Shown: one piece after another, positions 42,815 to 53,999 of the stretch | Layout of the letters: every line of letters starts with the position of its first letter | Numbering within the stretch: position 1 is the first letter of the stretch | NCBI GenBank assembly: GCA_026182355.1 | Contig: JAPFBL010000569.1 | Location: 124,001-188,000 of the forward strand | DNA length: 64,000 nt | From: Hermatobates lingyangjiaoensis | Lineage: Eukaryota > Arthropoda > Insecta > Hemiptera > Hermatobatidae | Direction of reading: 5' to 3' | Notes under the pieces: generated by a model | What the model saw: only the letters and a program-made list of their open reading frames with translations | What the model was told of the DNA's origin: nothing | Databases searched by the model: none | Translations under genes and position numbers: made by a program

Positions 42815-43330
42815 GACCTTTTCTTTATACTATAAGTAAAATATAGTGATCGCGAAAAAAATCGGTTTTAAAATTTTGACGGAATTACATGTCTGGAGGT
42901 CCCAAAGTCATTTTATGACGTTTTTTCGATGATTTCTGCGTGTGTGTTGTGCTGTCCGTGTGGCTGCATGTGTGCGCTTGCTTAAATGTTGTTTTTGTGT
43001 TACTGTTTGTTTAAGTGTAGCATGAATTGTGTGTTGGATGTGTGCTCGTGTGTGTGTATGTGTGTTGTTTGCTACCGTTGTATGTGGTGTATATTTTGCT
43101 TGACTTTGTTAGTAAGTAAAATTGTGTGTGTGATGTGTGTGTTTGTGTGACATGTGTGAGTGAGTGATGTTGGTGGTCCAATGCGTGTTTATGTGTGTGT
43201 ACGTGTGTGCGTGCGTGCGTGTGTGTGAATGTATCAAAAAGTTTGATTAGACGATACAGTTTAGAATCTTTGATTGATCAAATTGAAATTTAACACAAAA
43301 ATCGGCCTCATAATATAGATGAACCCTATT
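42815..43330 (+). repeat. Interspersed repeat of unknown class (copy 3) with GT-rich insertion
   Basis: Starts like copies 1 and 2, then a GT-rich microsatellite (42940-43230) before the shared TTTAACACAAAAATCGGCCT-like end. Confidence 0.6.
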
Positions 43331-43800
43331 TTATGGTATCAATTATGCATGATGAGATACTTACATTTTAGACCAAAATGTGTTTTTAGATAACATTTTT
43401 TTTCTTTTAAATGACTAATTCTGTAATCTTGAAATTGCATTATCTTTGTGACTACAAAAGGAAATAAAATAAAAATACACTAAAATTTTTGAAATTAAAA
43501 CTTTTAATTTTTTTTTTCGAATAAAATTTAAATTTTTGACTTATAATTCAATTTGATAGATTGTGAGAGTCATAAAAGCCATACTGTTTATCAGATCAAA
43601 ATGAAACTATACCTAAAAATAGATCATTTTGTGGAGGATGAGTTGATATAATTTTTGTTAAAAATTTCATTTGTTTGTTTGTGGAGACGTAATTTTTGAA
43701 ATTCTCCAATATCAGTAAATACTACAGTATAACAACTGCACAAGTAATATTAGAATTTTGAATCAATTCTTTAATATGTTTTACGATGTCAAAAATTACA
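43330..43800. other. AT-rich sequence, possibly more of the preceding repeat
   Basis: 43380-43450 matches the style of 27820-27910 (TTTAG...TGAAATT, CTACAAAAG), so the repeat may be longer than marked. Otherwise nothing. Confidence 0.35.
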
Positions 43801-43844
43801 TGTCACTACAAAAAAAAGTTTCATTGTAGGATAAAAAGTTAATG

Positions 43845-44230
43845 AAATGGTCTCCACATATAAAAATTTAATGGTATAAACAACGTATTTCGAACACATA
43901 GTGTTCTTTCTCATGCATTAACTAAAAAATACAATGACACCAGAGAGTTATCTGTAGTACACAGTAAATGTAGTACAAAATAAAAATAAAATAAAATAAG
44001 GAAGTGTGTTCCAGTCAGTTGTACCACAGACACTCACCCTTAGGTTCGTATTCTCTTCTTTATTTTATTATTATTTTGTACTCTATTTAATTCATACTAC
44101 AGATAACTCTCTGGTGTCATTGTATTTTTTTAGTTAATGCCTGAGGAACAACACTACGTGTTCGAAACACTTTGTTTATACCATTCAATTTTTATATGTG
44201 GAGATCATACCATTAACTTTTTACCCTACA
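43845..44230. mobile_element. Foldback ribozyme element, family C
   Basis: Left core AUGAGAA is damaged; right core at 44141-44171 is intact. Centre contains GTACCACAGACACTCACCCT. Confidence 0.72.
44141..44171 (+). ncRNA. Hammerhead ribozyme, family C, altered helix III
   Basis: CUGAGGA, helix II CAACAC/GUGUUC with one end mismatch, GAAA, then CACUUUG, so helix III is not self-complementary. Confidence 0.58.
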
Positions 44231-44231
44231 A

Positions 44232-45635
44232 TAATATGAAACTTTTTTTTTTATGTGGAGACGTATTTCTCGAAATCCCCCAATTCAGAGGGTGGAATTT
44301 TGAGATAGTAAAAATAGAAAAAAATTGCAATAATAAAATGCCAAAAAAAAAATTGAAATTACATACCCAAATTAATTTTTAAGGTTTTTATGTTTTGTCT
44401 GCATAATACTGTTTTTAAACGGATTTTACAACTGTAATATTTGCTTATTAAAAATAAATGTATTTTAAATTTTTCAAAACTAGTTTTTTAAAGAGGTTTT
44501 GACCAAAAGGTCAAACCAATGGGTTAACCATTTTTTCATGATTTGAATTATGCGTTTTTGTTTTTAAAAATATTTTGTTTTTTTTTTTTTTGATGTGAAG
44601 AACGTTTGTTTCTTCATTTCTTTAACTCTATTGTGGTAATTTTAACGTATGTCTTCTCACATGTTTTTATTGTAACTTTTTTGCACTCCCACACGCCCCC
44701 ACGTATATATTACATATAAAAGAAACTAATGACATATAGATAAGTCAGAAAAATATAACATAAAAATATCGCATTTTTAACAAATTTGATATTATGCAAA
44801 ATAAGACCGCTGTTGGTGTTTTTTTTTCTCAAGAATATTATTTATTCACGTCAATAAGTTATTGTAAGCTACTCCTTTTTTTTCTCCCCCCCCCCCCCCC
44901 CCCCACAGATATAAGATGTTGACAATTGCCTCATGATAAAGACTCCTAGAGTCATTGATGCAATTATATTTCTAAATTTTTTTTCTTTTATTTTTATTCC
45001 TAAAAATAAATAAAAGTTATTAGTAACACATGTGTTAATAAATGTTCTAGTTTCTCTGTTTCAACATAAATTGATTGATTTAGTGGGAAAGAAACATTGA
45101 AAAGAGAAAAAATACTTTATTTTCTTTGCTGACAATTCTTTATTTCCATAATGACTGTCTTCTATTTCATATTTTATTGAAATAAACAACATAGTGTTGT
45201 GTGGGTTGAGTATTGACGTAATATCAAATATACATCCCAAACATTATTTCATTTCAAAACTGAGTCACTATCGGCCTACACTCATTCCGCATCTCATCTA
45301 TTACATCTTACATAATCATTATATATTAAATTATTATATATATTAGAGACGCTATATTAGATTTGTTTGAAAATATGCTATTTTAATTTTTATGTATGCT
45401 ATTAATGCAATGTGGATTTCTATTCTATAACCGATATACGTTTGAATTTATCTGGTACTAAAATTTAAAGTCAAAGGTACTCAACAATATTTTGTGACAC
45501 AAAACTACTCGTATTTTGTTTGAAGAAAACACAGATATAAAGTGACACTAAAATTGGTGTGTGATCTTAGTAAATTATTGTAGTTCATCTCCTTCTTTTA
45601 CACAAATGAACTCCTCCTATCACATTGTTTAGACT
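44232..45635. other. AT-rich stretch with no recognised gene
   Basis: Poly(C) run at 44886-44905 and several T runs. No repeat family recognised. Confidence 0.45.
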
Positions 45636-45686
45636 ATATATATATATCAATGATCAAACCACAATAAGAAATGGGAAAACAAGACT

Positions 45687-45721
45687 AAGATATTTCAACC
45701 GTAACAAGCGGTCTTCGTCAG
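45687..45721 (-). ncRNA. Hammerhead ribozyme, family A
   Basis: CUGACGA, GACCG/CGGUU, GAAA, AUAUCU (one change), helix I GACU/AGUC. Confidence 0.78.
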
Positions 45722-45770
45722 AGTCAAAAAACCAACTGAGTTTTTGAAAACATCAGTTGGGTTTTTGACT

Positions 45771-45805
45771 CTGACGAAGACCGCTTGTTACTGTTGAAAG
45801 ATCTT
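45771..45805 (+). ncRNA. Hammerhead ribozyme, family A
   Basis: CUGACGA, GACCG/CUGUU (one mismatch), GAAA, AGAUCU, helix I GACU/AGUC. Confidence 0.78.
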
Positions 45806-45919
45806 AGTCTTTTTTTCCCCATTTCATATTGTGGTTTGATCATTGATTGTTATTTCACGTGTTTATGTATATATATATGTAGCAATTTGCTTCTCAACGC
45901 GAGTACTTCGTACTTCTTT

Positions 45920-45945
45920 CCGAAGACGACGGATGTCGAAATATC
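45920..45945 (+). ncRNA. Hammerhead-like motif, family B, U4 to C
   Basis: CCGAAGA, GAC/GUC, GAAAUAUC. Single B arm placed directly after an A foldback; (TA)n at 45994-46036. Confidence 0.52.
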
Positions 45946-45991
45946 GAAGTGAGTTCTGTAGTGTCTTTCTGTGTTCCTTTCTATGTGTTAA

Positions 45992-46036
<45 letters not shown>

Positions 46037-46040
<4 letters not shown>

Positions 46041-46145
46041 GATGAAACCACAATATGAAATGGGAAAAAAAAGATTAAGATTGCTTGTTTCAGTTGAAAG
46101 ATCTAAGTTTTTTCCCCATTTCATGTTGTGGTTTGATTATATATA
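46037..46145. repeat. Family A remnant pair
   Basis: Two inverted A tails; ribozymes decayed beyond recognition except GAAAGATCTAAG. Confidence 0.55.
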
Positions 46146-46199
46146 AATACATACATATATATAATTAATGGACGTCTTCTCACAGCCCAACTTACTCTC

Positions 46200-46227
46200 C
46201 TGATGAGGACTTTACTTGGTCGAAATA
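46200..46227 (+). ncRNA. Hammerhead ribozyme, strong helix I
   Basis: CUGAUGA, G, helix II GACU/GGUC, GAAA. Helix I ACUCUC/GAGAGU is 6 bp. Helix III AUAG has a changed closing base. Confidence 0.58.
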
Positions 46228-46594
46228 GTGAGAGTGAGTCATAGTGTAATACGTATTTTAATTTGTGGTTTTATTGAAAACAACTGATCTTGGTCTGAGT
46301 CACCCTTTATATATATATAAATCATTCGTAACAGTCGTTTCTAAAAGAAATTTTCCTAAAAACTTGATTTAGAGTTCTAAAATTTCAAAATGTCTAAGTT
46401 ATTTAATATTTTTTTTTTATACGACCACCTATTATGGATGCTCAAGGTTACCACCTCGTTGGTATCAACCTCTGCACGCTTCTGGGGATTTATTATATAG
46501 GCTTAAAATCTAAAAAGTAGCGTCGAGAACTACAAAACTAGCAACTTTGTTAAACTATATGCATTTGAAAAATTCTTGTAAAGATTTTTGAATT

Positions 46595-46915
46595 GTATTA
46601 TGTGGACACATGACTGACGTGCTTGCCTTTGTGCTGGAAGATTTGGGGTTTGGTTTCCAGAATGACTCTTGATTTAACCAGGTGTGATAAACATTTGGCC
46701 ACATCATCTCTAGGAGACATTTCATACCTTCGATCACGAAGGTTCCTTGTTACTTCTTACATATAAAGATTCTTAGTCTACAATCAAATGATCCATACGG
46801 AAAATAGATTTACGTTAAGAAAAATTTTTGGACTTCCAATGTTATATCACAAAGGGATAATCTTTGACCAATATGTGTTCTCTTGTGGGAAGTTTACTTC
46901 AACACAACCTCTGCA
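46595..46915 (+). repeat. SINE, diverged
   Basis: Head GTGCTTGCCTTTGTGCTGGA, body, and tail TATCACAAAGGG, TGTTCTCTTGTGGG, ACTTCAACACAACCT in family order. Confidence 0.6.
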
Positions 46916-46919
46916 CAAC

Positions 46920-47870
46920 AAAAGAGCTACTGACAGCATAAAATTAAAAAAAAAAATAAAAAAAGGGATGATTTCAATATAATATCTTTAACCACCCCCA
47001 AGAGTGATATAACCTTGTAATATGGCATCAGTTTTCATGTGTTCATCCTTAAACAGGCTTTTGGTACGCGATTAAGAGCTAACATATCTGGGATAATTTT
47101 TTTTTATAATAGATGGTAAGAGGTCCTTAAAATTATAAATCAGTTTTTATTAGAATTTATACTAACTATATATTAAACTGGATAAGTACATCTTTAGGAA
47201 AGATTTGTCATCCAATAAAGATAACTCTTATATAACTAGAATCTTAGTTGGACTATAACTAATAGTGACATTGGAACCAGAAAAAGGGTTATAAAGAAAT
47301 CTCGGTGTAGAAGTTAAAGAGTTTTTCCACTAGTGTCGAAATACAGAGTTCACAGAAACGAAATGTAATTGATGAGCTGTGAGGAAACGCCAAGAAGGAG
47401 GAGGAGATATCTTTTGGTTCCATGTAAAATACTATTACCTTAAGTCAAAGATGTGAACTAAAGTGTTACCTAACTCAAATACAAATGACATTAAATATTG
47501 CTTTGCGCCTGCATCGTTTAATTAAACATACCAACCCATAAATTCCGACAACTTTCTCTTGTATTAACTCGATTCTCTAGACCGGTCTTCTGCCGTCTTC
47601 TCAACTTCTATTAAGCTTCATTATTTCTTTTCTTTAAACCCTTTTCAGGTTATCTTCAAGTTATAAATAACAAAAATAATATATTAGAAAATATCTAATT
47701 AAAACTAAATCAAAATAATGCCACCTAAAAAGTGTATTACACATTAGACTTCGCTATATTCATAAAAAAAAAAAAAAAAAAAAAACTTTACTATTCTTTA
47801 TAGAACGAATTAGAACGTGTTTGATTAACACAGAAGTAAAATTTACCATAATTCAATACAAGATTTTTAA
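46920..47870. other. Sequence with no recognised feature
   Basis: A long A run at 47764-47785. No repeat, frame or RNA recognised. Confidence 0.45.
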
Positions 47871-47891
47871 AAATCAGTTGGGTTTTTGACT

Positions 47892-47926
47892 CTGACGAAG
47901 ACTGCTTGTTACGGTTGAAAGATCTT
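47892..47926 (+). ncRNA. Hammerhead ribozyme, family A (single)
   Basis: CUGACGA, GACUG/CGGUU, GAAA, AGAUCU, U17, helix I GACU/AGUC. Tail then (TA)n at 47965-47987; no left arm. Confidence 0.78.
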
Positions 47927-48011
47927 AGTCTTGTTTTCCCATTTCTTGTTGTGGTTTGATCATTCATATATATATATATATATATATGAAAACTTTTAGT
48001 TTTCTATATAT

Positions 48012-48165
48012 ATATATTAAAATAAGCAGTGGCACATAAACTGAAACACAACAAAGACTCACTGTTCAATATTTCAACCGTAATGGCGGTCGAAATATTG
48101 AAAAGTGAGTCTTGTTGTGTTTCAGTTTATGTGTCACTGCTTATTTTAATTGTTATTTGTCCTGC
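48012..48165. mobile_element. Short foldback element, joined inside helix II
   Basis: Arms 48012-48079 and 48097-48160 meet at ACCGTAATGGCGGTC. Each keeps GAAAUAUUG and its tail but neither keeps CUGANGA. Confidence 0.72.
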
Positions 48166-48299
48166 CGGACCGTTTTTCGTTTATCATGGTATATATATAT
48201 ATAACTTAATAAAACAAAACACGATCCAAACTGGACATAATACGAGTTCAAAATTCAAGAAGAGTAACAAACATAGTAAGGAAACATACTTACAGACTC

Positions 48300-48324
48300 A
48301 AATTTTCGGGTAATCTGTCTTCAG
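48300..48324 (-). ncRNA. Hammerhead ribozyme, family E
   Basis: CUGAAGA, helix II with GA/CC ends weakened, GAAA, AAUU, U17. Confidence 0.6.
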
Positions 48325-48483
48325 GAGAAATGAGAAAGGGAGACCAAGCACGTTGTAGACGCAACAGCAAGTAACTTACTAATATCAAGATAAAGTATAA
48401 AACAAATATATGTTATCATATATTCTTTTATATGATAACACTTTTGTTGGTTCGGTATTAGAAGCTAGCCATGATTTAGAGCC

Positions 48484-48515
48484 CTGAGGATGTCTTCAAA
48501 TAAAGACGAAACGTT
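48484..48515 (+). ncRNA. Hammerhead ribozyme, family F2
   Basis: CUGAGGA, U, perfect helix II GUCUU/AAGAC, GAAA, ACGU, U17. Upstream GAGCC against GGU gives a 2-3 bp helix I. Complete. Confidence 0.82.
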
Positions 48516-48519
48516 GGTG

Positions 48520-48880
48520 AAAAGGTAATTCCATATATTAACCCTTATCAAACTCCAAAAAGAAGAAAAAGTGTTTATTAGTAAATTGTGGTCAAGAAAA
48601 AAATACCTTATTATATATATATACCATACATGCATTTAATTAGAACACTTGAAATAATCTAATAATATGTAGCATTTAAACATTTAATGAAAACACTTTT
48701 CTACTGAGCCGAAATTATTTCTCTTGTAAGAAAGAAGTATAGTCTATCTATATGTAGGCCTACCAAACATCAAGTACTATTGAACACTGAAAAGAAACAG
48801 ATAAATGTCCATTTGTCATTTTATTGTATTTAATATCGGTTTTTTTTTGTAACTTTTAATTTGCAATTTGTGTTGTAGAT
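48520..48880. other. No recognised feature
   Basis: AT-rich. A TA run lies at 48613-48622. Confidence 0.35.
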
Positions 48881-48886
48881 GTTTAC

Positions 48887-48919
48887 CTGATGATGAACAC
48901 GAAGAGTTTGAAACGCGTA
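48887..48919 (+). ncRNA. Hammerhead ribozyme, family C (single)
   Basis: CUGAUGA, U, helix II GAAC/GUUU, GAAA, ACGCGU, A17. Tail includes TGTGTGGAGAC. Confidence 0.66.
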
Positions 48920-49164
48920 GTTTGAATAAAAAAAACTTTTTTTGTGTGGAGACTTTGTTATTGTCCACATACTCCAGTATGAGTAAACACCATAGAATTA
49001 CGGATTAGAAAACTAATATCATTATTGTTATCACACGCGATTTAAATGAGTAGATCAATTGCAAAACCTACAGAGTTTAGTACAATTAAAAATAAAATAA
49101 CTTGATTGTTAAATACATGAATGCATATTGTTCGTACTACAAAGGGAAGTAAACCTTATATTGT

Positions 49165-49395
49165 AGGGTAAAAAGTTAATGAAATGGACTCAACATATAA
49201 AAATTTAATGGTATAAACAACGCGTTTCGAACACGTAGTGTTCTTCCTCATGCATTAACTATGGGTGAGAATCATTTGTACCACCGACACTCACCCATGG
49301 TTAATGCCTGAGGAAAAACACTACGTGTTCGAAACGCGTTGTTTATACCATTAAATTTTTATATGTGGAGACCATTTCATTAACTTTACACCCTA
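49165..49395. mobile_element. Foldback ribozyme element, family C
   Basis: Compact: arms of about 100 bp around CACCGACACTCACC. Left core AUGAGGA (C3 to A), right core complete. Confidence 0.78.
49308..49340 (+). ncRNA. Hammerhead ribozyme, family C
   Basis: CUGAGGA, helix II AACAC/GUGUU, GAAA, ACGCGU, U17. Confidence 0.75.
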
Positions 49396-49489
49396 CAAAT
49401 AGTAAATACCACGTAATAAGTGATTGCACTACGTTTGAAACATTATATTATTATAAAAGTCCGTGAGTCATTGTTGTGAACGTACACCC

Positions 49490-49815
49490 CTGTATTGACA
49501 CTAGGTTAGCCAGCTGTCCTACAAGAGAACACTCATAGACCAAAGATTGGCTCTTTGTTATACCACAAAGTGAACATTCTATAATCAAAGTCCTAAATTT
49601 TGCCTAACTTAAGCGTATTTTAAAAGTTGGGATCTAAAACGAGTACTTGATATCGTATGGGTCACAGCCTGACAGCTTAAAGACCTTTTCACAGGGACGA
49701 TCTATTCAGATTTTTCAGCTTTTGTGTGAATAAATCGAAGGACAGAGATTGGATATCGAACCAGGGATCTACCAGTTCAGAAGCAAGTACGTAAGCCACT
49801 GAGCTACTCTAGCCA
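49490..49815 (-). repeat. tRNA-headed SINE, full length
   Basis: Tail at 49490 (ACTAGGTTAGCCAGCTGTCC), middle TTAAGCGTATTTTAAAAGT, head at 49800 (AGTAGCTCAGTGGCTTACGT on the minus strand). One of the clearest copies. Confidence 0.7.
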
Positions 49816-49829
49816 TCTTCAACCTATGT

Positions 49830-50540
49830 ATTATTTAAAGCAATAATAGAAATGAAAAAACCACTGCTTTAGATTATAAAAAAAACAAACAATGTGATAA
49901 ATAATAAGTAAAATAAAATTAATAATAATTTTTTTTTGTAATGAGGTGAAATGCATTTCACACATAGTGTTGGTCTCCCATATAAACCAGAATATCAACT
50001 AAAACACTCCCTTTTCTTCTAAGACACTAGCCTGGAACCGTTTTCCACATTACCTCAGACTATAGACTCAAAAATATATGAGACTTTGTGGGGATCTCAT
50101 AACGTTTGCATTATAAGTCCAACACGCTATTCTCTGCGACAAAGGGACCTTAATAATAATAAAAATAATATTAATAATGAAATTCGGGCATACATTGGCA
50201 CTAACTACTTGATAGATATTATATCGCTCGATTATTTGAGTATGATTGTCCTATTTAAAGATTCAATAAGTACGAAACCGGTTGTACGTCTGTTTAGAAA
50301 AACAATTCATATAGTATGACTGCCATTTACTTGTATTAACAGCAAATAGTTCAACATGTAAAATATATATTTATTTTACAAGTTTTTTGGAAATATATAT
50401 ATATATATATAAAGTTTAAACCACAATGGAAAAAGGAAAACAATAGAAAAAAATGCTGTGAGGCTTTCAATGTTTGTCATCAGAGAACAAACAAAGTAAA
50501 AACTGAGAAGGTAACATAAAAATGGAGAAGGAAGGTAACA
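49830..50540. other. No recognised gene
   Basis: AT-rich. A decayed minus motif near 50460 (CUGAUGA, GAAAGCC) has no real helix II. TA run at 50395-50411. Confidence 0.4.
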
Positions 50541-50559
50541 AAACCAAGTAACAACTCGT

Positions 50560-51140
50560 ATTTACAACATATTCAAACAATAGTTATCTGTTTCATTTAA
50601 AATTAGAAAGGGAACAACATTGGTATAGGTTTGGAAACTACTGTACAAGAGGGTGGTGATTTCAAATGTAATTACGCGATATTTGTGAGTAAATGGAAAA
50701 GGGTGTTTTCTAAAAGACTGCAAGTAAAAGACAAAGATGAGGTGTGAGATGTGACCTTTAGGGGCTACAGGAGCCAGGAGGTGGACTGAATGAAGGCAAA
50801 GGTGTGCTGTGGACAGGTAAAGACAGCCATTGAGCAAGAGAGAAAGGGGAAGCACGACACAAGCGCAAGCTGACCTCGCCAACAGCCGGCGAAGCATTCG
50901 TCTTGAAAAGAGCCTTAACAATTAGCGAACCTGGCGTGCACTGTCAACAACTCTGTATACAGTCGTCAGGACGATTACGCTATTAAGGATGAAATGTATT
51001 TGTTCTAAAATGTTATTTTAGCACTTTCAGCCAGCTTTTGTCATTGGCTGTTCAGCTATATAACATGGCGTCCAGTACAACACAATTCGCTCCACTGGGC
51101 TATAATCAATAGCTGTATTCAGAAATGTATAACTATCTTA
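50560..51140 (-). other. Possible upstream exon or promoter-like block (weak)
   Basis: GC rises to near 45%. The minus strand has CAGCCAATGAC and GTTATATAGC within 51030-51070 and, downstream, a frame beginning MLRRLLARSACACVVLPLSL that looks like a signal peptide. Same strand as the cadherin. No match to any protein and no confirmed splice sites. Confidence 0.2.
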
Positions 51141-51179
51141 CCTTGTATGCTTGTGTTGGGAATCGTTTGGGTCTCTCGA

Positions 51180-51660
51180 GGGCTCAGAGGCCCCTCCCCG
51201 GGGAGGGTTCTCCTCTGTGAGGTCTGCCTCCCCACAGAATAGGCACCATTCTGTGGCACCCCCAGAGAATGGTGCCTATCCATCGGCGTCCTCGCAGGCT
51301 AATGCTAATGCGTAGACCGGCTAATGGGCGAAAGGCTTTGTGGCCACTGACCTTACCTGTAGCCACGGCAGACTCAGTACGACCTAGATCCGGATTTCCA
51401 CCCGATAGCTCTTAAAAATTTTGCCAGTATCACAGGGGCGAGGGTAGACCATGCGGGATTTCCTTCTGTTGCCCAATATTCGCATTGGCTGTGGTTCCTC
51501 ACCCAGATAGGATAGATTATCTGGGTAGTCAAAATTTGAGAAGCAGTATCATCTCCTGTGACTGGCCGCATAGCATCAAGAGGGAGCTAGACCACAACCC
51601 TTACGAAAACTGGTACTCACTCTGAAAATGAGTCCAGATCCCAGCTAAATGGCTACAACC
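51180..51660. other. GC-rich block with hairpin, not identified
   Basis: About 55% GC, the highest in the window. Contains a 14-bp hairpin (ATAGGCACCATTCT with its inverse, 51237-51281). Could be a LINE 5' region or other young insertion; no long frame. Confidence 0.4.
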
Positions 51661-52097
51661 CCTTCCGGGAGTGTGGGGGGGGGGGGGGGAACAACCAGGC
51701 CTTTTGGTTAGTATGGTAGTTTTCAAACTGATGACCAAGAAGGTGTTGGCCATCTGTTATAGATGTTTGCCTCTTAAAATATTGTCAAAAAATATTTTTC
51801 AAAAATATTCTTAAAAATAAAGTAGGTAAAGTAACATTTATATTAAAACATCCATTTCTTCTTAAACTTGATGTAGTTTAGTGTCAAAAGAAGTTATTTT
51901 CATATTTAAAAAAAATTCTAGTTTTAGTTTTTAAAAACAGGAGGTTTTTTTGAATATATATATTTATATATATATATATACATATTCTATACACATACAC
52001 ATAAATGATCAAACCACAAAATACATACACATATACATATACACATACATATATACACATATCTAATCTGGCATTCAACATATATACACATACTTAC

Positions 52098-52139
<42 letters not shown>

Positions 52140-52147
<8 letters not shown>

Positions 52148-52518
52148 CACAATTAAATTTTTTGCCAATTTCTCTATGGATGATTTTTTAATTTAGCTTC
52201 TCGAGTTTTCTGATCTCACACTTCCTTTCATTTGGTACTAAGTGTAATAAATCAGCAAAAGATTTCCTTGTAAATTCCATCTAAGTTATTAATATTTAGT
52301 CAAACTGAAACATTGGATTTAAATTTTTAAAGGTATGATAACTAAATATTACATGGAATTTACAAGGAAATATTTTGGTGATTTATTACACTTAGTACCA
52401 AATGAATGGAAGTGTGAGATCAGAAAACTCGAGAAGCTAAATCGAAAAATCATCCATAGAGAAATTGGCAAGAAATTTAAAAGTGTATGTATTAATGAAG
52501 GTCTGCTACCTAATTACA

Positions 52519-52570
<52 letters not shown>
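52140..52570. mobile_element. Foldback of the PLE N-terminus
   Basis: Arms 52151-52290 and 52340-52480 are inverted copies of PLE N-terminal coding DNA around a centre of about 50 bp; (TA)n at 52080-52142 and 52517-52568. No ribozyme lies between them. Confidence 0.75.
52335..52520 (+). pseudogene. PLE N-terminal fragment
   Basis: Longest N-terminal piece: FTRKYFGDLLHLVPNEWKCE, IRKLEKLNRKIIHREIGKKF, then CINEGLLPNYTNIYIYI and on into TA repeats. Open throughout about 60 codons. Confidence 0.82.
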
Positions 52571-52571
<1 letters not shown>

Positions 52572-52583
52572 TTCAAATAAACA

Positions 52584-52618
52584 CTGACGAAGACCGCTTG
52601 TTACGGTTGAAAGATCTT
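52584..52618 (+). ncRNA. Hammerhead ribozyme, family A
   Basis: Family consensus: CUGACGA, GACCG/CGGUU, GAAA, AGAUCU, U17. It follows the TA tract of the PLE fragment by 15 bp, so helix I upstream is replaced. Confidence 0.78.
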
Positions 52619-52724
52619 AGTATTGTTTTCCCTTTTCATATTGTGGTTTGATCATTGGTTTATATATATATTTATTATAAGTTTGTTTTTGAAACTAAAA
52701 TACTACTGAATATTTAACAAGATT

Positions 52725-52935
52725 TCACATAAACACATGAAATAACAATCACTGATGAAACCACAATATGAAATGGGAAAGAAAAGACAAGACCTTTTAA
52801 CCACAACAAGCTGTCCTCGTCAGAGTAAAAAAAACCCAACCCAAAAGGGTCAAAGATCCAAAAACATAAGTTGGCTTTTTGACTCTGACGATGACTGCTT
52901 GTTGTGGTTGAAAGATCTTAGTGTTCTTTTTTTCT
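52725..52935. mobile_element. Foldback ribozyme element, family A
   Basis: Left ribozyme has CUGACGA but AAAA for GAAA; right is complete. The right side passes into a family E unit at 52936. Confidence 0.72.
52885..52919 (+). ncRNA. Hammerhead ribozyme, family A
   Basis: CUGACGA, U, GACUG... GUGGUU helix II, GAAA, AGAUCU, U17. Confidence 0.73.
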
Positions 52936-53092
52936 TTCTCTTTTCTCCTGAAGACGGATTACTCGATGACTTGAGTTTGTAAGTGTGTCTCCTTACTCTG
53001 TGTGTTACTCTTCTTGAATGTTGGGCTCGTGTTGTGTCCAGTTTGGATCGTGTTTCGTTTTATTAAGTGAATATATATATATATATATTCAT
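52936..53092 (+). repeat. Family E unit, ribozyme damaged
   Basis: CUGAAGA and GGAUUAC present but GAUG for GAAA. Full E tail to TTTCGTTTTATTAAGTGAA, then (TA)n. Confidence 0.6.
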
Positions 53093-53099
53093 TCATATA

Positions 53100-53930
53100 T
53101 ACAACCCCATATTATTTTTTTTTACATTTAGAAACTTTAGTCAAAATTTGATAATGAAAATGTAATCTGTTTCCGTTCTTTTTATAATTTTATTTAATTT
53201 ATCTAATGTTTTCCATGCAATAAAAAGATGCCAATGCTGGGGGAGGGGGTTATACTGAAAAAATTCGGTATTTTTTTTTTACCTAACACTGTTGGCTGCA
53301 GTTCAAAGTGGAAATAGAATCACCACTTTCCCTTATACTAGGAGCTTGAAGGTAAAAGGAAGTCTACAATTTAAAAAAAAAAAAAAATATCTTTTAAATT
53401 TACCACAAGTTCTGTTATAATTGTGAAATATATTTTCAGTTGTCTAATAACTTTCAACAACAAAGTAATTTGTATATTAAGTAACTTTATTTTAATGAAA
53501 ATAATTGAAATTGAAAGAAAAAAAAAGCTTTACTTATCAGTAAAATAAATGACTTGAGAAGTTTACAGAAGTAATTACAAATCGTTAATTTCTATTTTCT
53601 AAGTAATTTAAGTCCCATGATGCAGTTAAATACTACTTTAATAACTTAGAAAGAATTGATGTTTTGTAATTGAAGAATATTGTAATAAAATTTACAGTAT
53701 TGTTTGTTTTAAAATATAATAAATGTAATAATAAAAAAATAAGCTGAAACAAATTAGGGATAATTAGTTTTATTTAGAAAAAAACATACATTCTATTCTT
53801 TTCTGTTAAAATTATACGACTAGTCAAGGTATGGATGATTGAACATTTCCATTAACACGTCGTGATTTCTATTCACGTCTACATGTTTTCTCATATTTGA
53901 AGATTTCAAGAATTACGTCTCCACATAGAA
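53100..53930. other. AT-rich stretch with no recognised feature
   Basis: A G-rich run at 53239-53249. Nothing else. Confidence 0.4.
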
Positions 53931-53957
53931 AAAAAAAAGTTTAATATGAAAACTAAC

Positions 53958-53990
53958 AAGGCGTTTCGAACACTTAGTGTTCTTCTTCAG
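53958..53990 (-). ncRNA. Hammerhead ribozyme, family C (single)
   Basis: CUGAAGA, A, perfect GAACAC/GUGUUC, GAAA, then CGCCUUG, so helix III is imperfect. Confidence 0.66.
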
Positions 53991-53999
53991 ACTTACATC

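Larger units (their letters stand above)
45645..45865. mobile_element. Foldback ribozyme element, family A
   Basis: Two complete ribozymes with a centre of about 15 bp, full A tails on both sides, and TA runs outside. Confidence 0.82.

Noticed and set aside
44137..44382. Protein-coding frame of 81 codons
   Set aside because: It starts inside the ribozyme of a family C element and covers its tail and AT-rich DNA.
50455..50480. Hammerhead at CTTTCAATGTTTGTCATCAG (minus)
   Set aside because: Helix II would be 2 bp and the flanks match no family here.
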